DNA of 64,000 bases from Thalassospira sp. TSL5-1 (GTDB lineage Bacteria; Pseudomonadota; Alphaproteobacteria; Rhodospirillales; Thalassospiraceae), in assembly GCF_001907695.1 (NCBI RefSeq), contig NZ_KV880637.1, positions 1,116,001-1,180,000 on the forward strand, in the 5' to 3' direction. Numbering within the stretch: position 1 is the stretch's first letter; each line of letters begins with the position of its first letter. The position numbers and the translations under genes were made by a program. The notes under the pieces were generated by a model, which did no database searches, had not been told where the DNA came from, and saw only the letters and a program-made list of their open reading frames with translations. Below are positions 8,944 to 18,192 of this stretch, in pieces.

Positions 8944-9744
8944 GTGAGCCACCATCCCGCGCAACTGCTGTGCAGTGAAGATCCCGCCCCGTTTGAAATC
9001 ATCAATGATGAGGGGGCGGGGCATGCGCTGTTTGTGTGTGATCATGCCTCGCGCGCCATTCCCAAATCGTTGGGCACGCTGGGCCTGCCCGAGGCAGAAC
9101 GCAAACGCCATATCGGCTGGGATATTGGCGCGCGCAAGGTGACGGAAATTCTGGTCAAGCGGTTTGACTGCCCTGCAGTATTGTGCGGTTTTTCGCGTTT
9201 GGTGATTGATTGCAATCGCCAGCTTTGGGACCCGACAGGCATGCCCGAAATTGCCGATAAAACCGTTGTGCCGGGCAACCAGAATGTGTCGCCAACCGAA
9301 CATATGAAGCGCATTCGTGAAATCTTTCTGCCCTATCACTGGGCGATTGAAGAACGTATTGCCCGGTTTCATGCCCATAAAATCGCGCCGGCCATCTTGG
9401 CAATTCACAGCTTTACCCCGGTTTTCCAGGGTTTTGAACGCCCGTGGGAAATTGGCATCCTGTGGGATCAGGATGGCCGTATTCCACTGCCACTTTTGGA
9501 AAATTTGCGTCGCCGGAACCCGGATCTGACCATTGGCGATAACGAACCCTATTCGGGCCGCCACATGGCCGACTACACCATTGATCACCATGCCGAAGCG
9601 GCCAATCTGCCGTGCGTCTCGGTTGAAATTCGTCAGGACCTGATTGATACTGATGATGGTTGTGAAAAATGGGCGGGTATTTTAGGGGATGCGCTGGAAA
9701 GCATCCTGGCGGACCCGAACCTCTATAAACTTCGGAGGGACTGA
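8944..9744 (+). CDS. N-formylglutamate amidohydrolase family protein
   Basis: A 266-residue member of the N-formylglutamate deformylase family, zinc hydrolases related to carboxypeptidase folds; classic members release formate and glutamate at the end of histidine breakdown. Seen are ALFVCDHASRAIPKSLG, GWDIGA, SRLVIDCNRQ and AIHSFTPVF, all family blocks. The GTG start at 8944 has AGGAG (8931-8935) 8 nt upstream. No hut genes are nearby; instead the next gene, one base downstream, is a YbdK-type ligase. A role in deblocking or cleaving a small peptide or amide is therefore as likely as histidine catabolism. Confidence 0.82.
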   Translation: MSHHPAQLLCSEDPAPFEIINDEGAGHALFVCDHASRAIPKSLGTLGLPEAERKRHIGWDIGARKVTEILVKRFDCPAVLCGFSRLVIDCNRQLWDPTGMPEIADKTVVPGNQNVSPTEHMKRIREIFLPYHWAIEERIARFHAHKIAPAILAIHSFTPVFQGFERPWEIGILWDQDGRIPLPLLENLRRRNPDLTIGDNEPYSGRHMADYTIDHHAEAANLPCVSVEIRQDLIDTDDGCEKWAGILGDALESILADPNLYKLRRD

Positions 9745-9745
9745 A

Positions 9746-10915
9746 TTGCCCGCAATATCGCGCAAGGAACCGGCATTTTCGATTGGTATTGAAGAGGAAT
9801 TCTGGCTGGTTGATCGCGAAACGCGCGATGTTGCCACCGACCCGGCAGCAGACTTTTTAAAGGATTGTAAGGCGGAACTGGGTGACCATGTTTCAAGCGA
9901 GTTCATGCGCTGCCAGGTCGAGATTGGCACCAAAGTTTGCCAAAATGCGGCCGATGCCCGCGATGAACTTACACATATGCGGTCGGTTTTGTGTGAGGTT
10001 GCCGGGCGCTATGATATGGCGCTTTTGGCGGCATCGACACATCCCTTTGCCCATTGGGACAGCCAGAAACACACCGAAGGCGAACGCTACAGCACCATTG
10101 CGCGCGATTTGCGCACAGTAGTGGAACGTTTGCTGATTTGCGGCATGCACGTTCATGTCGGGATCGAGGATGATGACCTGCGCATCGAACTGATGGCGCA
10201 GGCGGCTTATTTTTTACCACATCTATTGGCCTTAACCACATCATCGCCGTTTTGGCGCGGGCGTGATACCGGTTTGCAAACCTTTCGCCTGTCGGTGTTT
10301 GATAATTTGCCACGCACCGGCCTGCCGGAGGTTTTTGGCTCCTGGGCGGAATATCGCCGCCATGTTGATATGTTGATCAATGCCGGTGTGATCGAGGATG
10401 GCACCAAATTATGGTGGGATTTGCGCCCCAGCGACCGCTGGCCGACCCTTGAAATGCGCATTGCCGATGTCTGCACCAATCTGGAAGACGCGATTTGTGT
10501 GGCCTCTATCACGCGCTGTATTTTGCGCATGCTGTATCGTTTGCGCCACAATAATCAACGCTGGCGCATTTATGCCAATATGCTGATCCGGGAAAATCGC
10601 TGGCGGGCCTGCCGCTATGGCAGCACTGATAGCGATAATGGAGGGCTGATTGATTTTGGCCGGGGCGAAATTGTGCCCTATGCCGATTTGCTTGAAGAAA
10701 TTCTGGAGCTTGTCCGCCCTGATGCCGAATATTTTGGCTGTGTTGCCGAAATTGAACATGCCCGCCGGATTTTGCAACGTGGCACCAGTTCCGAACGTCA
10801 GCGCAATATCTATAACGCGGCCATTGAACGCGGGGTAAGCCCGCGCGATGCTCTGATCGAGGTGACGGATTATCTGATTGCGGAAACCAGCCCTGTCAGG
10901 ACAACGGCGATTTAG
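9746..10915 (+). CDS. Carboxylate-amine ligase, YbdK / glutamate-cysteine ligase type 2 family
   Basis: A 389-residue ATP-dependent ligase of the GCS2 family, which joins a carboxylate to an amine and resembles gamma-glutamylcysteine synthetase. SIGIEEEFWLVD near the start and CGMHVHVGIED in the middle are family ATP/metal motifs. I chose the TTG at 9746: it has GGAGGGA (9734-9740) 5 nt before it and follows the upstream stop by one base, so translation is coupled. An ATG at 9689 in frame would overlap the upstream gene by 56 bp without a ribosome-binding site. The substrate is unknown; YbdK itself has only weak glutamate-cysteine ligase activity. Confidence 0.87.
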   Translation: MPAISRKEPAFSIGIEEEFWLVDRETRDVATDPAADFLKDCKAELGDHVSSEFMRCQVEIGTKVCQNAADARDELTHMRSVLCEVAGRYDMALLAASTHPFAHWDSQKHTEGERYSTIARDLRTVVERLLICGMHVHVGIEDDDLRIELMAQAAYFLPHLLALTTSSPFWRGRDTGLQTFRLSVFDNLPRTGLPEVFGSWAEYRRHVDMLINAGVIEDGTKLWWDLRPSDRWPTLEMRIADVCTNLEDAICVASITRCILRMLYRLRHNNQRWRIYANMLIRENRWRACRYGSTDSDNGGLIDFGRGEIVPYADLLEEILELVRPDAEYFGCVAEIEHARRILQRGTSSERQRNIYNAAIERGVSPRDALIEVTDYLIAETSPVRTTAI

Positions 10916-11034
10916 GCGTTTATTGGCGCTCTGAAGGCTTGTCATCATTTGGTGCTTTGGGTATCGTCGCGCCGCATTGAAATTTCGCGTTTCGGACATC
11001 CGCAACGCACCCGCATATCATCGGAGATCAGAGA

Positions 11035-11280
11035 ATGACCGAAGTCGGAGGAATTGCAGCCGACCAGCTCGCATCCTATGTCGAGCGTATAGAGCGCCTT
11101 GAAGAAGAAAAGGCCAACCTGATGGCCGATATCAAGGAAGTTTACGGCGAAGCCAAAGCCCTTGGCTATGACGTGAAAATCCTGCGCCAGATTATCCGCC
11201 TGCGCAAAATGGAAGACCACGAACGCACCGAACAGGAAGAAATCCTGGAAGTGTATAAACGCGCGCTGGGAATGAGCTAA
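11035..11280 (+). CDS. gapR: GapR, DUF2312 nucleoid-associated protein
   Basis: An 81-residue protein covering the complete DUF2312 family. In Caulobacter, GapR clamps overtwisted DNA ahead of replication and transcription and stimulates topoisomerases. Seen are the opening GIAADQLASYVERIERLEEEK, a long charged coiled coil, and the conserved EAKALGYDVKILRQIIRLRK. The length is that of the family. It stands alone with its own terminator at 11316-11350 and lies immediately upstream of mmcB. The assignment is firm from sequence; the function is transferred from Caulobacter. Confidence 0.95.
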   Translation: MTEVGGIAADQLASYVERIERLEEEKANLMADIKEVYGEAKALGYDVKILRQIIRLRKMEDHERTEQEEILEVYKRALGMS

Positions 11281-11315
11281 CTCTCTGCTGCCATATCCTG
11301 ACAGCGGGAACTGAT

Positions 11316-11350
11316 AAAAGGGCGTGCTGATAACAGCAGGCCCTTTTTTT
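11316..11350 (+). terminator. Intrinsic terminator of gapR
   Basis: AAAAGGGC (11316-11323) pairs with GCCCTTTT (11340-11347), extended inward by GCTG/CAGC with one mismatch, followed by T7. It is a textbook Rho-independent terminator. Confidence 0.9.
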
Positions 11351-11373
11351 ATGAATTGCCGGAGTATTGGACT

Positions 11374-11817
11374 ATGACCCGATCCCGCCCTGAAATTACC
11401 GCCGAAGTGACCGAAGGCGTTTGCAGGCTTTTGCATCATCATAACATGGCCTGCATCACGGAATTGCGGTTGGGAAACGGGCGGCGGCTGGATGTTTTGG
11501 CCTTGGGGCCGAAGGGAGAACTGTGGGCGGTGGAGGTCAAATCATCGGTCGAGGATTTTCGTGTTGATGCCAAATGGCAAACATATCGCGATTATTGCGA
11601 CCGGTTTTTCTTTGCCGTGCCAATGGAATTTCCCCGTGATTTGATCCCGGAGGAAGAAGGGCTGATTGTGGCCGACAGGTTTGAAGCCGCGATTGTCAGA
11701 CCGGCCGAAGATTTCAAGCTGAATGCGGCACGCCGCAAAAAGCTTCTGATTGATTTTGGCCGGTTATCCGCCGGGCGGTTACGCGGTGACGACAAGACGG
11801 ATATGCTGATTTCCTGA
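11374..11817 (+). CDS. mmcB: MmcB-family DNA repair protein
   Basis: A 147-residue protein of the MmcB family, named for mitomycin C sensitivity of the Caulobacter mutant. The pattern RRLDVLALGPKGELWAVEVK (residues about 37-56) has the spaced Asp and ExK of a PD-(D/E)XK nuclease-like core, and an FFFAVPMEFP strand follows. The ATG at 11374 has GGAG at 11361-11364; a TTG at 11356 would add six residues. The family is confident. Nuclease activity is inferred from the fold motif only. Confidence 0.88.
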   Translation: MTRSRPEITAEVTEGVCRLLHHHNMACITELRLGNGRRLDVLALGPKGELWAVEVKSSVEDFRVDAKWQTYRDYCDRFFFAVPMEFPRDLIPEEEGLIVADRFEAAIVRPAEDFKLNAARRKKLLIDFGRLSAGRLRGDDKTDMLIS

Positions 11818-11845
11818 TACTGGATATTTCCGCAAGACAGAAGAA

Positions 11846-11876
11846 AACGCCGCAGCAAAAGGGATGCTGCGGCGTT
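11846..11876 (-). terminator. Terminator of the indolepyruvate oxidoreductase gene
   Basis: A perfect 12-bp inverted repeat AACGCCGCAGCA / TGCTGCGGCGTT with a 7-nt loop. On the minus strand it is followed by TTTTCTTCT, so it chiefly ends the minus-strand gene. It lies between convergent genes and may also stop mmcB transcripts. Confidence 0.85.
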
Positions 11877-11895
11877 CTCGTGATCAGGGCGGGTG

Positions 11896-14800
11896 TTATT
11901 CCGCCGCCTGCAGATGCTCTGGTGGATTATGGAACTGGTTGCGCAGTTCCTCTTCACGCTGTTTGACCTTGGCAAGATTGGCATCTTTGATGTGGCCATA
12001 GCCGCGAATTTGCTCCGGCAGGGCCAGAAGCGCCCCGGCAATGCGGATATTGTCGTGGTTTAACCCTGCCAGCACTTCATCGACCAGGTCTTCATAGTGC
12101 GTGATCAGGGCGCGTTCGGTTTTGCGTTCATGGGTTTTGCCAAACGGGTCCAGAGCGGTGCCGCGCAGGAACTTGAATTTTGCCAAAACGCCAAAGGCCG
12201 ACATCATCCACGGGCCGTACACCTGTTTTTTCAGGGTGCCGCTTTCGGCATCCCGGCTGGCAAGGGCGGGCGGGGCGAGGTGGAATTTGATTTTGTAATT
12301 CCCGGTGAAGTTCTTGCGCAGTTTTGCCTTAAACGCCGGATCGGTATATAGCCGGGCGACTTCGTATTCGTCCTTATAGGCCAGCAATTTGAAGTAATAT
12401 TTTGCCACAGCCCTGGCGAGGTGATCCTGCCCGTCACCCAGTTTCTTTTCAGCCTGGGCAACCTTTTGTACCAGTGCCTCAAAGCGGTTGGCATAGGCTG
12501 CGTTCTGATACCCGGTCAGGAATTTTTTGCGTTTTTCCACCATGTCATCAAGGGTTGTGGCAATCGGATGGGCCTGCTTTTCCTCTGGCCCGACCACATC
12601 AATGACTTTTTGCGGATCATGGGCAAACAGGCGGCCCCAATAGAAGGACTGCTTGTTCATATCAATCGCGACACCGTTAAGCTCGATGGCCTGCATCAGG
12701 GCTTCTTCGGTAATCGGGATCAGGCCGCGCTGCCATGCCACACCCAGCATGAACAGGTTAGTGGCAATTGAATCGCCCATCAGGCGGGTGGCAACATCGC
12801 TGCCTTCTACAAAGTTTACGGCATCGTGGCCACAGGCATCCAGAATGGCCTTTTTATGCTCGTTGCTTTTCAGCTCGAAATCCGGGTTGCGGGTAAAGGC
12901 ACCGGTGATGGTTTCGTGGGTATTGATCACCGCCTGGGTGAAGTTGCGGCGCATTTTTGCCAGCCCCTCGAAGCTGGCCGCGACCAGCAGGTCACAGCCC
13001 AGCACCACATTGGCTTCACCCGCCGGAATGCGCGCAGCGTGCAGTTTTTCCTGACGGTCGGCAAAACGGATATGGCTGACAACGGCCCCGCCTTTTTGCG
13101 CCAGGCCTGCCATATCCAGCCCGACAATCCCTTTGCCCTCAATATGGGCGGCCATGCCCAAAAGGGCACCAATGGTAACAACGCCGGTACCGCCCACGCC
13201 GGTAACAAGAACCGACCACGGTTCGGTGAGCGCGGGCAGGGTTGGTTTGGGGAGAGAAGCAAAAACGGCATCGCCGTGATTATCCCCCTTGGCGGCGGCT
13301 TCGGGCTTGCGCAGGGCGCCGCCTTCGATGGTGATAAAGCTGGGGCAGAAACCATTTAGGCAGGAAAAGTCCTTGTTACAGGCCGATTGGTCAATGGCGC
13401 GTTTGCGGCCAAATTCGGTTTCGACCGGCACAACGGCAAGGCAGTTGGATTTTTCGCCACAATCGCCACAGCCTTCGCAGACCAGATCATTGATGAAAAC
13501 CCGTTTGGGCGGGTCCACCATTAGTTTGCGTTTCCGACGGCGGCGTTTTTCCGCGGCACAGGTCTGGTCAAAAATCAGGATCGACGTGCCGGGAACTTCG
13601 CGCAGTTCCTTTTGGGTTTCATCCAGCGTATCGCGGTGGCGAATATCGACATTGGGGGCAAAATGGGCATCAATCGGGTATTTGTCCGGCTCGTCGGACA
13701 GGACGATAATCCGGGTCACACCTTCATCGGCCATCTGGCGGGTAATTTGCGGCACGCTTAACGGGCCATCCACAGGCTGGCCGCCCGTCATGGCAACGGC
13801 ATCGTTAAACAGGATTTTATAGGTGATATTCACCCCCGATGCGACCGCAGCGCGGATTGCAAGCGAACCGGAATGGTAATAGGTACCATCACCCAAATTC
13901 TGGAAAACGTGCTTTGTGGTGGTAAAGGGGGCCTGACCAATCCAGGTGACACCTTCGCCGCCCATATGGGTGAAGGTTTCGGTGGAACGGTCCATCCAGT
14001 TGACCATGTAATGGCAGCCAATGCCGGCCATGGCGCGGCTGCCTTCGGGAACCTTGGTGGAGCTGTTATGCGGGCAGCCGGGGCAGAACCAGGGAATGCG
14101 CGCCACATCCGGGCGCGGTTCGGCGATTTCCTTTTCCTTTTGTGCCAGCCATTCAATGCGTTCGTGGATGTCATTGCTGTCAAAGAAACGGTTGATGCGT
14201 GCCGCCAGGACCTGGGCGATGCGGGCCGGTGTCAGTTCATCCATCGAGGGCAAAATCCATTCGCCCTTTTCATCGAATTTGCCAATCACCGTCGGGCGCA
14301 CATCTTCACGCCAGTTATAAAGCTGTTCCTTGACCTGGTTTTCCATCACCGCGCGTTTTTCTTCAACAACGATGATTTCTTCCAGTCCCTTGGCAAATTC
14401 GCGCACGTCATCACGGTTTAGCGGCCAGCTCATGCCGACCTTGAGCACGCGAATTCCAATATCGGCGGCATCCTGTTCGGAAATGCCAAGGTCATCAAAG
14501 GCCTGCATGACATCAAGATACGCCTTACCCGTGGTGATAATGCCCAGGCGCGGGGTCGGGCTGTCAATCACAATACGGTTCAGCTTGTTGGCACGCGCAT
14601 AGGCCAGGGCGGCGTAAAGCTTGTATTTCATCAGGCGGTGTTCCTGTTCCTTTGGCGTGTCGGGCCAACGGATGTGAACACCCCCTTCGGGCATGGAAAA
14701 ATCGGGCATAACCGGGCTGACCCGGTCTGGTGCCACGTCAACTGCGGCAGAACTTTCGACCGTTTCGGCAATGGTTTTCATCGCCACCCAGCAGCCGGAA

Positions 14801-15378
14801 TAGCGGCTCATGGCCCAGCCATGCAGGCCGAAATCGATAATATCCTGCACGCCTGACGGGTTTAAAACCGGGATTTGCGCATCGATAAAGGCATATTCGG
14901 TTTGGTGGGGTAGGGTGGATGATTTGCACGAATGGTCGTCCCCGGCCAGAACAAGCACACCGCCATTGCGCGATGTGCCCGCATAATTGGCATGTTTGAA
15001 AACATCACCAGAGCGGTCCACCCCCGGTCCTTTGCCATACCACATGCCAAAAACGCCGTCATATTTGGCATCAGGATACATATTAACCTGCTGGCTTCCC
15101 CACACCACGGTGGCGGCAAGGTCTTCATTCACCCCGGCCTGAAATTCGATCTGTTGTTTGGTCAGGAATTTTTTGGCGCGCCATAATTGCTGGTCAAGGC
15201 CACCCAGCGGGGAGCCACGATAGCCCGATATGCAGCCCGCCGTGTTCAGGCCCGCGCGCGCATCCATTTGGCGCTGCATCAGGGGCAGGCGTACAAGGGC
15301 CTGAATGCCTGTCAGGTAAATGCGGCCTTCTTCCAGGGTATATTTGTCGTCCAGGGTAACTGCTGCCAACTTAGCCAT
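11896..15378 (-). CDS. Indolepyruvate ferredoxin oxidoreductase, fused alpha-beta subunits
   Basis: A 1160-residue single-chain 2-oxoacid:ferredoxin oxidoreductase. It oxidatively decarboxylates aryl or branched 2-oxoacids to acyl-CoA using thiamine diphosphate and iron-sulfur clusters. In order: pyruvate-oxidoreductase-like N-terminal domain (GCISGYRGSPLGGLD near residue 50), WFCPGCPHNSS, a TPP-binding domain (MAGIGCHYM to NDAVAMTGGQ), a cysteine cluster CEGCGDCGEKSNC plus CNKDFSCLNGFC, and a C-terminal gamma-type domain (VTGVGGTGVVTIGALLGMAA). In archaea these are separate IorA and IorB; the fusion is common in proteobacteria. GAGG precedes the ATG. It points to aromatic or branched amino acid breakdown. 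Confidence 0.93.
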   Translation of the reverse strand: MAKLAAVTLDDKYTLEEGRIYLTGIQALVRLPLMQRQMDARAGLNTAGCISGYRGSPLGGLDQQLWRAKKFLTKQQIEFQAGVNEDLAATVVWGSQQVNMYPDAKYDGVFGMWYGKGPGVDRSGDVFKHANYAGTSRNGGVLVLAGDDHSCKSSTLPHQTEYAFIDAQIPVLNPSGVQDIIDFGLHGWAMSRYSGCWVAMKTIAETVESSAAVDVAPDRVSPVMPDFSMPEGGVHIRWPDTPKEQEHRLMKYKLYAALAYARANKLNRIVIDSPTPRLGIITTGKAYLDVMQAFDDLGISEQDAADIGIRVLKVGMSWPLNRDDVREFAKGLEEIIVVEEKRAVMENQVKEQLYNWREDVRPTVIGKFDEKGEWILPSMDELTPARIAQVLAARINRFFDSNDIHERIEWLAQKEKEIAEPRPDVARIPWFCPGCPHNSSTKVPEGSRAMAGIGCHYMVNWMDRSTETFTHMGGEGVTWIGQAPFTTTKHVFQNLGDGTYYHSGSLAIRAAVASGVNITYKILFNDAVAMTGGQPVDGPLSVPQITRQMADEGVTRIIVLSDEPDKYPIDAHFAPNVDIRHRDTLDETQKELREVPGTSILIFDQTCAAEKRRRRKRKLMVDPPKRVFINDLVCEGCGDCGEKSNCLAVVPVETEFGRKRAIDQSACNKDFSCLNGFCPSFITIEGGALRKPEAAAKGDNHGDAVFASLPKPTLPALTEPWSVLVTGVGGTGVVTIGALLGMAAHIEGKGIVGLDMAGLAQKGGAVVSHIRFADRQEKLHAARIPAGEANVVLGCDLLVAASFEGLAKMRRNFTQAVINTHETITGAFTRNPDFELKSNEHKKAILDACGHDAVNFVEGSDVATRLMGDSIATNLFMLGVAWQRGLIPITEEALMQAIELNGVAIDMNKQSFYWGRLFAHDPQKVIDVVGPEEKQAHPIATTLDDMVEKRKKFLTGYQNAAYANRFEALVQKVAQAEKKLGDGQDHLARAVAKYYFKLLAYKDEYEVARLYTDPAFKAKLRKNFTGNYKIKFHLAPPALASRDAESGTLKKQVYGPWMMSAFGVLAKFKFLRGTALDPFGKTHERKTERALITHYEDLVDEVLAGLNHDNIRIAGALLALPEQIRGYGHIKDANLAKVKQREEELRNQFHNPPEHLQAAE

Positions 15379-15737
15379 GCTGATGACCTCTCTGGTCTTT
15401 GTCTCTTGCGGGGAAGCCTCTTGGGTTTTCGCATTTTTATTATTTAATATGGGTCGTAAGGCGGTGCTGCGAAATGCCCGTTATTTTGACTATAATGGTA
15501 ATGAATGCTGACCTTTTTTCAATCACTGTCGCAGTGCATTCATCAAAACGCCCGATTGCACGGGTTGACGTAACGTCAACTTGTTATTTGCTTATTCCGG
15601 TACCGATTTACGCGCAATTATATTGCGCTTCTTGTGCGTTGCGAAGTTGTTGAGCAGTGCGAGTCCGCCTTTGTATTTGACCATTGCGACCGTATCATCC
15701 GGCTATATCCGTTTATTTTTCTCAAAGGAGCTTTGAA
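15379..15737. other. 359-bp divergent intergenic stretch with one strong palindrome
   Basis: It lies between the indolepyruvate oxidoreductase and the VOC gene. It is AT-richer than its flanks, contains a TATAAT at 15491-15496 and the palindrome at 15564-15580. No gene with a ribosome-binding site was seen. Confidence 0.5.
15564..15580. promoter_or_regulatory. Perfect 8-1-8 palindrome, probable operator
   Basis: GTTGACGT-A-ACGTCAAC is exactly symmetric. It sits 185 bp before the oxidoreductase start and 157 bp before the VOC start. It resembles the TTGACG..CGTCAA half-sites reported for MerR-type regulators of branched-chain amino acid degradation, but the spacing differs by one base, so the regulator is not assigned. 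Confidence 0.5.
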
Positions 15738-16169
15738 ATGGACCAACGCCTTAGTCTGGTAACACTCGGTGTGCGCGATCTTGCGGTTGCCCGGACGTTT
15801 TACGAACATGGGCTTGGCTGGAAAGCAACCAGCGCCGTGGAAGGCAAGGTCGTCTTTTATCAAATGAATGGCATGATTATCAGCTTGTTTGGCCGGGATG
15901 ATTTGGCGAAAGATGGAAATTTTGCCGATGAGGGCGCCTGTTTTTCGGGCATTACACTAGCATATAATGCCCGCAACGAGGCCGAGGTTGATGCGGTGAT
16001 GGCTCAGGCGGAAAGGGCAGGTGCGGTTATTCAAAAACCGGCAGAGAAGGTTTTCTGGGGCGGGTATTCTGGCTATTTTCGGGACCTGGATGGTCATCCC
16101 TGGGAAGTTGCCCATAACCCGTTCTGGAACATCACCGAAGACGGACAGATGGTGATACCGCAAGAGTGA
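15738..16169 (+). CDS. VOC-family (glyoxalase/dioxygenase fold) protein
   Basis: A 143-residue vicinal-oxygen-chelate protein with two beta-alpha-beta-beta-beta units: LSLVTLGVRDLAVARTFYEHGLGW at the start (residues 4-27) and YSGYFRDLDGHPWEVAHNPFW near the end. The final DPDG-like motif with WEVA carries the usual glutamate ligand. AAGGAG precedes the ATG at 15738; an upstream in-frame extension to 15684 has none. The family covers glyoxalases, bleomycin-binding proteins and dioxygenases, and the reaction here is unknown. It is divergent from the indolepyruvate oxidoreductase, possibly sharing its operator. Confidence 0.85.
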   Translation: MDQRLSLVTLGVRDLAVARTFYEHGLGWKATSAVEGKVVFYQMNGMIISLFGRDDLAKDGNFADEGACFSGITLAYNARNEAEVDAVMAQAERAGAVIQKPAEKVFWGGYSGYFRDLDGHPWEVAHNPFWNITEDGQMVIPQE

Positions 16170-16233
16170 CTGCCCCAAAACGGGCCAGTGGGACGATGAT
16201 CGAAGATGGCCTGCCACATTCCGACGGGGGAGG

Positions 16234-17412
16234 TTATTTTTTAGTTCGTAAATGGGTTAGATAATAAAGCAACCCACCTGCAAGCAAGCCCCAGAACGCA
16301 CCGGAAATGCCATAGAATGACAACCCGGCTGCCGTGACAAGAAAGGTAACGGCAGCGGCCTCGCGGCTGTTTTCATCGCGAAAGGCTGCCAGGGCTGAAT
16401 TGGAAAAAGCACCGATCAGTGCAAGGCCTGCAACCGCTTCGATCAGGATGGACGGGGCGAGGCTGACAAGGGCCGTGATGATCCCGGCCAACAGGCCAAA
16501 CAAAACATAAAACATGCCGGCAAAAATGGCGGCCCAATATCGTTTTTTCGGGTCGGGATGGGCATCTTCGCCGGCGCACATTGCCGCGGTAATGGCAGCA
16601 AGGTTCATCGCATGACCGCCAAAGGGCGCGGAAAGAAGTGAAAATATGCCGGTTGCGGCAAAAAGTGGGCCGGGGGCGGTATGATAATCATGTGCGCGCA
16701 AGACGGCCGTGCCGGGAATGTTTTGTGAGGCCATTGTGACAATGAAAAGAGGCAGAGCAATGCCGACCAGCCCGGCCAGGGTGAATTCCGGCATGACAAA
16801 TTCGACCGGTGGCACAAACGAAAGATCAAGGTTGTTAACCGCGCCATCCGGAAATGTGACACCAAAGATTAGAACCAGGATGAACGCCCCAAGTGCTGCC
16901 GGAACGGCAAGAATGCGGTTCAACCGCCCGACCACCAGCCACGTAATAAAAATGGGCAGGCCCAATAGCGGATTGAAGGCAATCGCTTTGATGGGGGCAA
17001 GGCAAAGACCCAGCAACACACCTGCCAGCATGGCATTGGCGAGCGGACCCGGAATGGCGGCAACCACCTTGCCCAGCGGTTTCCAGATGCCACAAATGAA
17101 AATCAGTATGGCGCAAATAATAAAGGCTCCAACCGCCACCGGAAAGCCGCCCTCGATGGTCCCGGATGTTGCCAGCAAGGCCGCCCCCGGTGTGGACCAG
17201 GCAATGCTGATGGGCATGCGCGTTTTAAGCGACAGGACAATGGCACACAGGCCCATTGAAACCGATACCGCCATCAGGCCCGATGCCGCCTCGAACGGGG
17301 TGGCCCCTACGGCAGCAAGGCCCTGGAGAACGACGGCAAAGGCACTGGCCGTGCCGACAAAGGCGGCAAGGAACCCCATAAAAAAGGTTTGGGCGGACAT
17401 GTCTCGCAGCAT
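16234..17412 (-). CDS. BenE-family benzoate/aromatic acid transporter
   Basis: A 392-residue integral membrane protein with 11-12 hydrophobic segments, from LLRDMSAQTFFMGFLAAFVG-like N-terminus to LLAGGLLYYLTHLRTKK. It is a member of the BenE/YdcO benzoate:H+ symporter family. The early block MPISIAWSTPGAALLA and the central FGGHAMNLAAITAAMCAG are family signatures. GGAG lies 8 nt before the ATG. No aromatic degradation genes are adjacent apart from the indolepyruvate oxidoreductase 1 kb away, so the true substrate is open. It is convergent with the VOC gene. Confidence 0.9.
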   Translation of the reverse strand: MLRDMSAQTFFMGFLAAFVGTASAFAVVLQGLAAVGATPFEAASGLMAVSVSMGLCAIVLSLKTRMPISIAWSTPGAALLATSGTIEGGFPVAVGAFIICAILIFICGIWKPLGKVVAAIPGPLANAMLAGVLLGLCLAPIKAIAFNPLLGLPIFITWLVVGRLNRILAVPAALGAFILVLIFGVTFPDGAVNNLDLSFVPPVEFVMPEFTLAGLVGIALPLFIVTMASQNIPGTAVLRAHDYHTAPGPLFAATGIFSLLSAPFGGHAMNLAAITAAMCAGEDAHPDPKKRYWAAIFAGMFYVLFGLLAGIITALVSLAPSILIEAVAGLALIGAFSNSALAAFRDENSREAAAVTFLVTAAGLSFYGISGAFWGLLAGGLLYYLTHLRTKK

Positions 17413-17524
17413 CGCTCTGCTCCGGCAGATGGGAATAACCGCGAGACGTTAGCCAATATTCTGTTTTCAATCCAGAAAACTGTTTCCAGGCCGTCTTGTA
17501 TTTTAAAATTGTGGCGGGTTCTTT

Positions 17525-18100
17525 TCAGGACGACGCCAAGCGTATGTTGGCAGGGTCATAGGAAAAAATGTCGGCGTTATTCTGTTGTGACAGAATTTCG
17601 CGGGCTTTTTCCTCGGTCGTGTCAGTGTCGCAGCGCACCACCAGCAACAGACCACCGGTTTCCAGTTTTTGCTGGATTTTGTCTGAATTTTGCGTGCCAA
17701 ACAGCTTTGTCATCACACCGCCAAGGGCGGCACCGGCACCACTTGCGCCCACGATGGCGGCGATTGTGGCGGCCATTGGTCCGCCAGCGGCAATCATGAC
17801 GCCCGCAGCGGTAAAAGCGGCCACATACATCGGGGTGCCAATCAGCGCGCCTTGTGCATCGCCGGTGGGGTCGGGCGATGTATAGGCGATTTTGGGTGTC
17901 GAGGGGTCTTTTTCAAGGTCGTCGGTTTTTTGGTAAAACTGCCCGAGTTTTTCGTTGATCGTATGCTCATTGGCGATCAGGCTCATGTCATCCTGACGGA
18001 AGCCGGCTTCTTGCAGGGCCAAAACGGTGTTGTGCATATGATCGGCATTGTCAAAAACACCGATGATCTGGCGGCTGTTTTTTTCCTGTTCGTCAGACAT
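17525..18100 (-). CDS. Glycine-rich general-stress-type protein, function unknown
   Basis: A 191-residue protein. The N-terminal part (IIGVFDNADHMHNTVLALQE) resembles the ferredoxin-like fold of general stress protein 17M domains. The middle (about 85-135) is an Ala/Gly-rich hydrophobic hairpin of glycine-zipper type that could insert in a membrane, and the C-terminus returns to a soluble fold (TGGLLLVVRCDTDTTEEKA). AGGAGC precedes the ATG. I know similar proteins only as hypothetical or stress-induced. It stands alone. Confidence 0.7.
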   Translation of the reverse strand: MSDEQEKNSRQIIGVFDNADHMHNTVLALQEAGFRQDDMSLIANEHTINEKLGQFYQKTDDLEKDPSTPKIAYTSPDPTGDAQGALIGTPMYVAAFTAAGVMIAAGGPMAATIAAIVGASGAGAALGGVMTKLFGTQNSDKIQQKLETGGLLLVVRCDTDTTEEKAREILSQQNNADIFSYDPANIRLASS

Positions 18101-18192
18101 CGACCGCTCCTGCTTTGGTTTCGCTGTTATTTTGCCCCTTTGGGTTGAATAACATCTAACGAAACAGGTGCCTTAAAGTTCCAATATTTCGC

